16,585 nucleotides of DNA from assembly GCA_017538865.1 (NCBI GenBank), contig JAFYIA010000028.1:1-16585 (forward strand), in the 5' to 3' direction. The notes under the pieces were generated by a model. It was given only the letters and a program-made list of their open reading frames with translations. It did no database searches and was not told where the DNA came from. This document shows, piece by piece, positions 1 through 5,873 of this stretch (positions are counted from its first letter, which is position 1; every line of letters begins with the position of its first letter). The DNA comes from Aeriscardovia sp. Lineage in GTDB: Bacteria > Actinomycetota > Actinomycetes > Actinomycetales > Bifidobacteriaceae. The position numbers and the translations under genes are program-made.

Positions 1-1
1 G

Positions 2-394
2 GTCCTGGGCCCGGTGCTTTCCACCCTCATCACCGGCATGCCCCCCGTGGCGGAGCTGCCCACGATGATAATCCAGGGGATCTTCCTCGGGGTCTTCTGC
101 GGCCTAATGATGTTTTGGGTCCACACCCACTCCACTTACGGGGACCTCTACATCAGCATAGTGGTGGGGATCATCATAGGATCGGCCGCGGCCGGGTGCG
201 CCAAAGCGTGGATCTTCGACAAGGGGCGCTACTCATTTTTCGCCTGGATCCTGGGGTACTTCTTCTTCTGCCTGCCCGGCCTGATTATCCAGCTCGCGGC
301 AGTACCCTCGATAGTGGTGGCCCTGATGAAGGGCAAGCTCATACCCGAAAGGTACCCCTCCAAGCACAAAGAGAGGCAGGTCGAGGCCAAGTGA
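2..394 (+). CDS. Probable ECF transporter S component, 5' partial
   Basis: The reading frame is open from the window's first bases, so the N-terminus is missing; GTG at 14 is only an internal candidate start. The visible 130 residues are strongly hydrophobic, with about four membrane segments and a short basic cytosolic tail ending in KERQVEAK. The patterns TGMPP near the N-terminal end, DLYISIVVGIIIG in the middle and CLPGLIIQLAAVPSIVVAL near the C-terminus resemble the substrate-binding S subunits of energy-coupling factor (ECF) vitamin and metal importers as I remember them. About 50 residues would be missing relative to the usual 170-190. The TGA stop overlaps the GTG start of the methyltransferase gene by 4 bp, so the two are probably translationally coupled. 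The substrate cannot be told, and no EcfA or EcfT gene is in view. It could instead be another small polytopic membrane protein. Confidence 0.55.
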   Translation, partial: VLGPVLSTLITGMPPVAELPTMIIQGIFLGVFCGLMMFWVHTHSTYGDLYISIVVGIIIGSAAAGCAKAWIFDKGRYSFFAWILGYFFFCLPGLIIQLAAVPSIVVALMKGKLIPERYPSKHKERQVEAK

Positions 395-996
395 CGGACC
401 TGAAGGGCGCCTCGAACCTGGAGGAAGTGCGGAAGTACTTCGATTCCAAGGCCCAAGGCTGGGACGAGCGCCAGCACCCAGAAGAGGTCAAGATGATGAG
501 GATCTTGGAAAAGGGGGGAGTCAAAGGGAAGGTTTTGGACGTGGCCTGCGGTACCGGGGTCATGATCCCCTTCTACTTTGAGGCCGGCGTTCGGGAAGTC
601 GTGGGGATAGACCTTTCCCCGAAGATGATAGAAGAGGCCGAGAGGAAGTTTGCCTTTGAAAACAGGGCGAAGTTCCTCTGCGGGGACGCCGTGCTGGCCG
701 ATTTTGAAGGCCGGTTCGACTCAGTCGTAGTTTTCAACGCCTGGCCCCACTTCATCCAGCCCCTAAAGGCGATTTCCGCCTTTGCGAGGGACCTGCGGGC
801 GGGGGGGCGCCTCGTCATAGCCCACGACAAGGGCAGGGGGCAGCTGAACCGCATACACTCCGGGGGGGCTTCCTTCGTCTCTCTGCCCCTCCCTGCGGCA
901 AAAGAGCTCGCCAGGAGCATGGCGGGATGGGTCCAGGTGGACTTTGAAGCCGACGAAGAGGGGATGTACGAAGTTGCGGGCAAAAAAATAGCCTAG
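391..996 (+). CDS. Class I SAM-dependent methyltransferase
   Basis: This 201-residue cytosolic protein should transfer a methyl group from S-adenosylmethionine to an unknown substrate. The Rossmann-fold motif I is VLDVACGTG (about residues 47-55). It is followed by VVGIDLSPKMIEEAE, whose aspartate is placed to bind the SAM ribose, and a later GGRLVIAHDKGRGQLNRIH strand-loop. The last segment resembles a subgroup with a conserved N-x-x-H element after strand 5. The GTG start at 391 is chosen because it overlaps the upstream TGA as GTGA and is preceded by purine-rich AGG repeats. An in-frame extension further upstream runs in another frame through the membrane-protein gene and is not credible. 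The link to an ECF S component suggests a role with the imported compound, such as a cofactor or its precursor, but that is inference. Confidence 0.85.
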   Translation: MTDLKGASNLEEVRKYFDSKAQGWDERQHPEEVKMMRILEKGGVKGKVLDVACGTGVMIPFYFEAGVREVVGIDLSPKMIEEAERKFAFENRAKFLCGDAVLADFEGRFDSVVVFNAWPHFIQPLKAISAFARDLRAGGRLVIAHDKGRGQLNRIHSGGASFVSLPLPAAKELARSMAGWVQVDFEADEEGMYEVAGKKIA

Positions 997-1012
997 GCTC
1001 CGCGCCCAGGCT
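982..1012 (-). terminator. Terminator between convergent genes, best on the minus strand
   Basis: The arms AGCCTAGG (990-997) and CCCAGGCT (1005-1012) pair with one mismatch around a 7-nt loop. Read on the minus strand the hairpin is followed by A and then seven T (988-982), a good Rho-independent terminator for the small gene that stops at 1023. On the plus strand it is followed only by GGCTTTTG, so termination of the methyltransferase transcript would be weaker. The left arm contains the methyltransferase TAG stop. Confidence 0.6.
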
Positions 1013-1022
1013 GGCTTTTGCG

Positions 1023-1241
1023 CTACAGGTTCAAAGTCTCCAGCGCCTTTTCCCCGTCGCCTTCCTTGGATTTGAAGCTCGCCAGGAGCCTGCCTATCAT
1101 TATCCAGAGGGCCGAAGCGGAAAGGATGCACAGCTCTGCCAGCATCTCCCTTCCGGTGAGGGGGGCGCGGGAGAAGATGAAGACCAGCACCACCGCCGCC
1201 ATAGCCAAAAGCGGCGGGACGAGTATGATGGCTTTTCTCAT
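1023..1241 (-). CDS. Small two-TM membrane protein, unknown function
   Basis: I do not recognise this 72-residue protein. It has two hydrophobic stretches, about residues 4-23 and 32-53, joined by a short loop containing SRAPLTGRE, and a charged C-terminal tail (FKSKEGDGEKALETLNL). A hairpin topology with both ends in the cytosol is likely. The ATG at 1241 is chosen over an upstream in-frame ATG because GGGAGGG lies 4-5 bases before it. A TATAAT box lies 40 bases upstream of the start, and a hairpin with a T-tract follows the stop, so it looks like a complete single-gene transcription unit. An overlapping plus-strand frame of similar length has no ribosome binding site and is probably a shadow. 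Confidence 0.65.
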   Translation of the reverse strand: MRKAIILVPPLLAMAAVVLVFIFSRAPLTGREMLAELCILSASALWIMIGRLLASFKSKEGDGEKALETLNL

Positions 1242-1280
1242 TTTTCCCTCCCTAGATTTCGTTCTCAATGGAAGTTAAAT

Positions 1281-1310
1281 ATTATACGCTAAATTTTTAA
1301 AAAATTCCAA
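1281..1310 (-). promoter_or_regulatory. Candidate sigma-70-type promoter for the two-TM gene
   Basis: On the minus strand TTGGAA (1310-1305) is separated by 18 bases from TATAAT (1286-1281). The -10 is perfect, and the -35 matches 4 of 6 consensus bases. The surrounding 1265-1315 is the most AT-rich stretch of the left region and separates divergent genes. Confidence 0.5.
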
Positions 1311-1346
1311 TTCCCGTCAAAACACTCCGACACCTCAGGGGGTAAA

Positions 1347-1511
1347 ATGCGCAGGATCTTAAAGCTCGCCCTCTTCATCGCGGCCGTGATAGTGGCCATA
1401 GGGATCTGGGTTTCCCTTTCCCGAGGGGCCAAAGGGGAGGTAGTGTCTTTGGGGCGCTGGATCGCGGAAATGTTTTGGCGGGGGTGGGGGGAAGTGTCTA
1501 AAAGGCTGTAA
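1347..1511 (+). CDS. 54-residue single-TM protein, unknown
   Basis: A short frame starts at ATG 1347, four bases after AGGGGG, and ends in TAA. The product starts MRRILK, followed by one strong hydrophobic segment (about residues 7-24, rich in A, V and I). A cytosol- or exterior-facing amphipathic tail follows, with three tryptophans and ending in SKRL. It reads as an N-terminal signal anchor. The good ribosome binding site, positive-inside N-terminus and terminator-like hairpin at the stop support a real gene, but I know no family for it. It is divergent from the two-TM gene and upstream of another small exported protein. Confidence 0.55.
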   Translation: MRRILKLALFIAAVIVAIGIWVSLSRGAKGEVVSLGRWIAEMFWRGWGEVSKRL

Positions 1512-1520
1512 GCGGCCTTT
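1501..1520 (+). terminator. Weak terminator-like hairpin at the stop of the 54-residue gene
   Basis: AAAGGC (1501-1506) and GCCTTT (1515-1520) form a perfect 6-bp stem around an 8-nt loop that holds the TAA stop. The following sequence has only short T runs, so it may be an inefficient terminator or a chance repeat. Confidence 0.3.
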
Positions 1521-1587
1521 CAGGTTTGCGGCTTATAATCCGTCTAAAGAAAAGTTTAAAGAAAAATTACCGTTTTAAGGATTGATT

Positions 1588-1830
1588 ATGAAATCAAGGC
1601 GCCACGCCTTCAGCCGCGCCCTGACCGCGCTTTCGCTTTCCCTGCTGTCACTTTTGATGTTCCACACGACTTTTTCCGCCCTCCCCGATACGGGTTCGGG
1701 GCGCCATTTTCCGGCGCTCCACGCCGACCACTCCGACCGGGAGAGCCGCAAGGCCCAAAAGATGAGGGAGGGTTCCATCGACGAGTGGGAAAGGGATGAA
1801 GAGACTTCCCAGCCCGTGCCCACGGCCTAG
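1588..1830 (+). CDS. Small exported protein, unknown
   Basis: This 80-residue product is not one I recognise. The N-terminus (MKSRRHAFSR) is basic and is followed by a Leu/Ser-rich hydrophobic core (about residues 11-30), as in a Sec signal peptide or signal anchor, with a possible cleavage site after FSA near residue 31. The rest is short, polar and charged (RESRKAQKMREGSIDEWERDEE) and probably disordered. ATG 1588 is preferred over TTG 1582 because AAGGA ends six bases before it. A TATAAT at 1534-1539 could serve as its -10 box. It lies between the 54-residue gene and a TSUP exporter and may be independent of both. Confidence 0.6.
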   Translation: MKSRRHAFSRALTALSLSLLSLLMFHTTFSALPDTGSGRHFPALHADHSDRESRKAQKMREGSIDEWERDEETSQPVPTA

Positions 1831-1872
1831 TTTTACAAGCTTACAGAAAAAATCAATAGATTAATGCACTCT

Positions 1873-1885
1873 TATAATTTATAAT
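1873..1885 (+). promoter_or_regulatory. Double -10 box directly upstream of the TSUP gene
   Basis: TATAAT occurs at 1873-1878 and again at 1880-1885. The second lies only 7 bases before the ATG at 1893. Transcription starting the usual 6-8 bases after it would begin at or next to the start codon, giving a leaderless or nearly leaderless mRNA. No good -35 element is evident at 17-18 bases upstream of either box. Confidence 0.5.
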
Positions 1886-1892
1886 ATAAAGA

Positions 1893-2669
1893 ATGCATAT
1901 CGTCCTGCTGGTAGTTGTGGGCTTGCTGGTGGGAACTTTCGTAATCGCCCTGGGCAGCGGCGGAGGCTCCATCTACGTAGGCCTTCTCACGGCCGTATTG
2001 GGTTTGGATCCCGCGGTGGCCACGGCCACGGCCCTGGTCACCACCCTCCCGTCCCTAGTGATCGGCACCTGGGGATACTACGAAAAAAAGCATATGGACT
2101 TCCGCAAGGGGAACCGCATGCTCATCTCCGCGCTCCCCAGCGTCATCATTTGCTCCATAGTCTCTTTTTGGATCCCCAAGGCGGCCTACGGCTACATTCT
2201 GGCGGCCATCCTCTTCTTTGTGGGAGGAGTGATCCTCTACAAGGCTTTCCACAAGAAGAAGGCAAAGAAGGGGGGGGCCTCCCTTCCGGCCGCGCCTAAG
2301 AAGAAGTGGGAGACCGTCGCCATTTACGCCATCTTCGGGATCCTTGGGGGGATCATGGCAGGCATCGGAGGCATGAGCGGGGGCGAGCCCATATTTGCAG
2401 GCCTCCTCCTCTTGGGGGACGACGTTTTCGAAACCATTTCCACCTCTTCCTGGGTGGTGATCTGCATGGGGATCCTGGGGGCCAGCGTGCACCTGATAGG
2501 AGGGCACGTCGACTGGAGGGCGGCGATCCCCCTGACGATCGGCGCCACCTGCGGGGCCCTTATAGCCCCCCACGTGGCCAGGTTCATCACCAAGGGGGGA
2601 AGGGCCAAGTGGCTCGAAGGGGCGCTGGGCCTGGCGCTCGTGGCGATGGGTATAAGGAACATAGTATGA
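1893..2669 (+). CDS. TSUP/TauE-SafE family anion transporter
   Basis: This 258-residue polytopic protein belongs to the TauE/SafE (YfcA-like, DUF81) family, which moves sulfite, sulfoacetate or related small anions across the cytoplasmic membrane. The two internally related halves each start with the family's glycine-rich helix: GSGGGSIYVGLL near residues 21-32 and AGIGGMSGGEPIFAGLLLLGDD near 155-176. The halves are joined by a basic cytosolic loop (HKKKAKKGG, about residues 119-127). About eight membrane segments and the length are typical. No Shine-Dalgarno sequence precedes the ATG (only AAAGA), while a TATAAT box sits 7 bases away, so translation may be leaderless. The substrate cannot be read from the sequence, and no sulfur gene is nearby. 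Confidence 0.88.
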   Translation: MHIVLLVVVGLLVGTFVIALGSGGGSIYVGLLTAVLGLDPAVATATALVTTLPSLVIGTWGYYEKKHMDFRKGNRMLISALPSVIICSIVSFWIPKAAYGYILAAILFFVGGVILYKAFHKKKAKKGGASLPAAPKKKWETVAIYAIFGILGGIMAGIGGMSGGEPIFAGLLLLGDDVFETISTSSWVVICMGILGASVHLIGGHVDWRAAIPLTIGATCGALIAPHVARFITKGGRAKWLEGALGLALVAMGIRNIV

Positions 2670-2678
2670 GGGAAAGAT

Positions 2679-2684
2679 TATACT
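2679..2684 (+). promoter_or_regulatory. Possible -10 box for rpmE2
   Basis: TATACT lies 36 bases before the rpmE2 ATG, in the short gap after the TSUP gene. There is no recognisable -35 hexamer at 17 bases, so rpmE2 may instead depend partly on read-through from upstream. Confidence 0.3.
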
Positions 2685-2720
2685 AGACAGAAGGCTTAGA
2701 GTTCAGAGGAGAAAAGACCT

Positions 2721-2981
2721 ATGAAATCGGAAATCCATCCCAAGTACGAGTACGTGGTGTTTCGCGACCGCAAAGGGGGCCTGGAGTTTTTGACCAGGTC
2801 TACCATGGCCTCCGACCCCAGGGTGACCCAGACTATAGAGTGGAAGGACGGGAAGACCTATCCGCTCTACGACGTGGACGTGTCGAGCGCGACGCACCCC
2901 TTCTACACCGGAAAGCGCACCGTCCTGGATTCTGCAGGACAGGTGAGCAAGTTCGAAAAGCGCTACGGGAAGAGGAAGTAA
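2721..2981 (+). CDS. rpmE2: Ribosomal protein L31, type B (zinc-independent)
   Basis: This 86-residue protein of the large ribosomal subunit matches the type B L31 pattern: MKSEIHPKYEYVVFRD at the start, FLTRSTM, TIEWKDGKTYPLYDVDVSSATHPFYTGK spread through the middle, and FEKRYGKR at the end. It has no cysteine at all, so the CxxC zinc site of type A L31 is absent. Such C-minus paralogues commonly replace the zinc form when zinc is scarce, often under Zur control. I see no clear Zur box in the short upstream gap. The insertion MASDPRVTQ before TIEW is slightly longer than in many homologues. GAGGAG ends 10 bases before the ATG. A strong hairpin terminator follows directly. Confidence 0.95.
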   Translation: MKSEIHPKYEYVVFRDRKGGLEFLTRSTMASDPRVTQTIEWKDGKTYPLYDVDVSSATHPFYTGKRTVLDSAGQVSKFEKRYGKRK

Positions 2982-2994
2982 GAAAAGGCTTTTT

Positions 2995-3023
2995 AAGGGG
3001 CCCCCAAAGGGGCCCCTTTTTTT
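2995..3023 (+). terminator. Strong GC-rich terminator shared by convergent units
   Basis: AAGGGGCCCC (2995-3004) and GGGGCCCCTT (3009-3018) form a perfect 10-bp stem with a CAAA loop, followed by an unbroken run of seven T (3017-3023). It ends the rpmE2 transcript. On the minus strand the hairpin begins a few bases after the TAA of the last MFS gene and is followed by TTAAAAAG, so it probably also helps end the transporter operon. Confidence 0.9.
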
Positions 3024-4395
3024 ATTGCGCTCCCCCTGAAGGAAGGTCCGCGCCTTTGAGGGGCCGGGCGAAGAGGGCGATGAGGACGGCCGCCAAAGCC
3101 GAAGAAGCCGCCATGATCCAGAGGGCGTTGGAGGCGAGAAAGCCTGAAGAAGAAACCGTGAGGCGAAGGCGGGAGAGCGCGGGAGAGGAGAGCAGGGCAC
3201 TGTAGATGCTCAGCCCCACGGCGGAAGTGGTGTTCAAAGACAGCTCGCACAGCCCTATCCCCCTCCCCCTCTCCTCCGGGGCAAGCGTAGAGGTGGCGGC
3301 GCTGTAGAGGGGGGAATAGGCGGCGATTTCCCCGAAGTTGTAGATGCAGGCGAGGATTGTAAGGAGCCAGAAGCCGGAGCCTATAAAGAGGGCGGAGAGG
3401 CCCAGGCCCAGGACCATGGCGAGGGCAGAAAAGAGGATGGTCTTGTAGTGCCCCAGCCAGGAGACAATTTTTCCCGAAAAGGCCCCTATCACGGCCGTGA
3501 GGGCGTAGACGGTGGCCAGGGCCCAGGACACCTCGTCCAAGGGGATGCGGTAGACGTCCTTTCCTATGAGCTGGTAGACCGGAATCTGGGCGTAGGAAAA
3601 AAGGTTGAAGACTATTATCACGCTGACGGCCGAGATGAAGCCCTTGTTTTTCAAAAAGCGGCGGGGAAGGAAGCAGTTTTTATTCGCCAGGGCGTAGACG
3701 ACAAAGGCCAGAAGGAGCCCCAGCAAAACCAGGGTGCTGGCCAGGCCGATAAAGTCGAAGAAGACAGAAATGGCTCCTGCCATGAGGGAAAAGAGGATCA
3801 TCCCGAAGTAGTCCACCTTCTTTTTGCTTCCCGATTCGTGCGGAAGGGAGCGCAGGAGCGGGAGGAAGGGGATGGACAGGAGCGGGATCGCGAACAAAAG
3901 GTTCCAGGGGATGCTGTCTACAAGCCCTCCCGCGAGCACTCCGAGGACGCTTGCCGCGCTGTAGATGGCCCCGAAAAGCCCTATATAAAAGGTCTTTCTC
4001 TTGGGGGAAAGCCGTTTGACACAGGAGACCAGAAACACGCTCCCTGCGGCCTGGGAGCCTGACTGCTGCAAGATCCTGGCCGCCAGGACCCCCCAGAAAG
4101 AGTGGAGGAAGATGCCTAAGAGGGATCCCGACACGAGAAAGGCCGCGCCCCAAAAGGCGATGGCCCTCGCCGACACGAAGTCGCACAGGGCGTCGTAGAG
4201 GAGGGAGAGGACCGCGAGCACGATTCCGGGGATCACCGAGAGGAAATCCGACATCCTCCCGGCCCCTAGGTCCCGGCCGATGTCCGAATAGGAGAGGTTG
4301 AAGGCCTGGAGCATGAGGTTGCCGAAAAGGTATATGGCTAGGAGCGCCGCGAGCGCCCCGGTCTTCACAGGCCCTTTTTCGCTTTCCTTACACAC
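3022..4395 (-). CDS. 14-TM MFS exporter, paralogue C (TetA(K/L)/DHA2-like)
   Basis: This 457-residue protein is the last of three tandem paralogues and about 14 hydrophobic segments fill its length, as in TetA(K/L)/DHA2-type proton-driven drug exporters. Shared signatures are FNLSYSDIG after TM1, LYDALCDFVSAR (about residues 66-77) at the motif A position, VLGVLAGG (motif C, TM5) and EERGRGIG before TM13. It is read from the same strand as its paralogues, 36 bases after paralogue B. The start is uncertain. GTG 4395 has no Shine-Dalgarno sequence and lies in the arm of a hairpin, while GTG 4368 (448 residues, beginning just before TM1) is preceded by purine-rich AAGGAAAG and AAAAAGGG but with awkward spacing. 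The substrate is unknown. Confidence 0.85.
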   Translation of the reverse strand: MCKESEKGPVKTGALAALLAIYLFGNLMLQAFNLSYSDIGRDLGAGRMSDFLSVIPGIVLAVLSLLYDALCDFVSARAIAFWGAAFLVSGSLLGIFLHSFWGVLAARILQQSGSQAAGSVFLVSCVKRLSPKRKTFYIGLFGAIYSAASVLGVLAGGLVDSIPWNLLFAIPLLSIPFLPLLRSLPHESGSKKKVDYFGMILFSLMAGAISVFFDFIGLASTLVLLGLLLAFVVYALANKNCFLPRRFLKNKGFISAVSVIIVFNLFSYAQIPVYQLIGKDVYRIPLDEVSWALATVYALTAVIGAFSGKIVSWLGHYKTILFSALAMVLGLGLSALFIGSGFWLLTILACIYNFGEIAAYSPLYSAATSTLAPEERGRGIGLCELSLNTTSAVGLSIYSALLSSPALSRLRLTVSSSGFLASNALWIMAASSALAAVLIALFARPLKGADLPSGGAQ

Positions 4396-4407
4396 TTAGA
4401 AAAGTGT
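4392..4407 (-). promoter_or_regulatory. Hairpin over the annotated start of MFS C
   Basis: ACACTT (4392-4397) and AAGTGT (4402-4407) form a 6-bp stem with a 4-nt loop, flanked by near-complementary TTA/TAA. In the minus-strand transcript the 3' arm contains GTG 4395. It may hide that start, or simply mark that the real start is GTG 4368. Confidence 0.4.
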
Positions 4408-4431
4408 AACAGGGGAAAGCTGGAGATTTCG

Positions 4432-5865
4432 TCACTGGGCGATGTCTTCGTCGGTGTCGACAGAGACCGACTTCTTTACGACGGACTTTATGGGCTTTCT
4501 GAAGATCAGCACCAAAACGAGGGAGGCGAGGGCCACGAGGAACATTATCCAGAAGACGTTGGCCGTCTGGCAGGCCGTCATTCCCTTTATGCCGAAGAGG
4601 GTCCCCCTGCCGAGGGCGGCGTTTTCGATCAGGTCGGAGTAGACGGCTATGCCGATGGAGGGGGAGATGTTGACTATGAGGTCGCAGATACCGATGGCCC
4701 TGCCCCTCTCCTCCTGCGGGAGGGCTGCGGAGGCGGCGTCATAGACGGGGGTGTAGATCGCAGTGAAGCCCGCGATGGTTATGGCGTTCAGGATGCTCAG
4801 GAACCAGAAGCTGGAGTGTATGAAGGCGGCGGAGAGCCCGAAGCCTACGAGCTCGGCTATGAGGGAGAGGACTATCACCGAGTAGTGGCCCAGCTTGTTT
4901 ACGAGGGGCCCGGAGAAGATCCCGACGACCATGGCCACGAGGTTCACCCCGGTCAGCCACCAGGAGACCTGCTGGAGGGGTATCTGGAAGACCCCGTCTC
5001 CTATGACCTGGTAGATCGGGGTGCAGGCGAACTCGAAGAAGAAGCTTATACAAAGCAGGGCGAGCAGGATCATGTACTTGCCGTTTTTAAGGAACTTGGG
5101 CGTGATGAAGGAGTGCTTGTTCTTGGCGACGTTGAAGGAGAAGCCTATCACGAGCACGCCGAAGATTATCCAGAGCCACCAGAACTGCATGTAAGAGAAG
5201 TACACGGCCAGGCAGGTCGCGATCCCGGCGAAGATGATGATCCCGATAGAATCCACCTTTTCGCCCTTGCCGGAGACGTTGGGGGTGTCTTTGACGAGGA
5301 TGGGGAAGACGAAGATGGCCAGGGCCGGGATCAAGAGCAGCCACTTCCAGGGCATGTCCTGGATCCAGCCTCCTGCAAAGACGCCGAGGGCCACGGAGAG
5401 GTAGTAGGCCGCGTTGAAGACGCCCAGGTATATCGCCTTCTCCTTCTTATTCAAAAACTTTACGGTCATTATGAGGAAGACCGAGCCCGCGACCTGGGCC
5501 CCTGCGACCTGCAGGGCCCTGACCACGACGACCACCCAGAAGTTGAAGGAGAGGAAGAAGCCTGCAACCGAGGAGACTATCAGGACCCCCACTCCCCAGA
5601 GCACCATTTTCTTGGGGGAGATGAAGTCGCACAGGGTTTCATAGAGCATGCACACTATGCCCAAAATTATCCCCGGGAGCGTCGAGAGGAGCGCCGCCGC
5701 GGTGGGGGAAACGTGCAGGGAGGTTCCGATGTTCGTATAGACCAGGTTGAAGCACTGGATCATGAGGTTTCCGATGATGAACACGAACAGGAGGCTCGGG
5801 AGCGATTTTTTAGTCTCCCGCCTTATTCTTTCAAATTCGACTTCATTGTCGCTTGCATTCTCCAT
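4432..5865 (-). CDS. 14-TM MFS exporter, paralogue B (TetA(K/L)/DHA2-like)
   Basis: This 477-residue integral membrane protein has 14 predicted hydrophobic helices and is most like the TetA(K/L)/DHA2 branch of MFS drug:proton antiporters. Signatures shared with its two neighbours are FNLVYTNIGTSL after TM1, YETLCDFISPKK (75-86) replacing motif A, ALGVFAGG (motif C), WKWLLLIPALAIF (TM6), IYTPVYDAA (TM12) and EERGRAIGI before TM13. The ATG at 5865 is chosen because AAGGA, which overlaps the TAA stop of paralogue A, lies five bases before it. A longer in-frame extension would run through the end of paralogue A. The 8-base gap and shared stop/RBS point to translational coupling. The C-terminus is acidic (DTDEDIAQ). 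The substrate is unknown; drug, metabolite or peptide export are all possible. Confidence 0.88.
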   Translation of the reverse strand: MENASDNEVEFERIRRETKKSLPSLLFVFIIGNLMIQCFNLVYTNIGTSLHVSPTAAALLSTLPGIILGIVCMLYETLCDFISPKKMVLWGVGVLIVSSVAGFFLSFNFWVVVVVRALQVAGAQVAGSVFLIMTVKFLNKKEKAIYLGVFNAAYYLSVALGVFAGGWIQDMPWKWLLLIPALAIFVFPILVKDTPNVSGKGEKVDSIGIIIFAGIATCLAVYFSYMQFWWLWIIFGVLVIGFSFNVAKNKHSFITPKFLKNGKYMILLALLCISFFFEFACTPIYQVIGDGVFQIPLQQVSWWLTGVNLVAMVVGIFSGPLVNKLGHYSVIVLSLIAELVGFGLSAAFIHSSFWFLSILNAITIAGFTAIYTPVYDAASAALPQEERGRAIGICDLIVNISPSIGIAVYSDLIENAALGRGTLFGIKGMTACQTANVFWIMFLVALASLVLVLIFRKPIKSVVKKSVSVDTDEDIAQ

Positions 5866-5873
5866 AACAATCC

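Noticed and set aside
1018..1278. 86-codon plus-strand frame over the two-TM gene
   Set aside because: It has no RBS and Ser/Arg-rich composition; the minus-strand frame has an RBS, promoter, terminator and membrane segments.
1678..1695. LPDTG, a sortase-type motif, in the small exported protein
   Set aside because: It follows the signal peptide directly and lacks the C-terminal hydrophobic segment and basic tail needed for sorting, so it is most likely chance.
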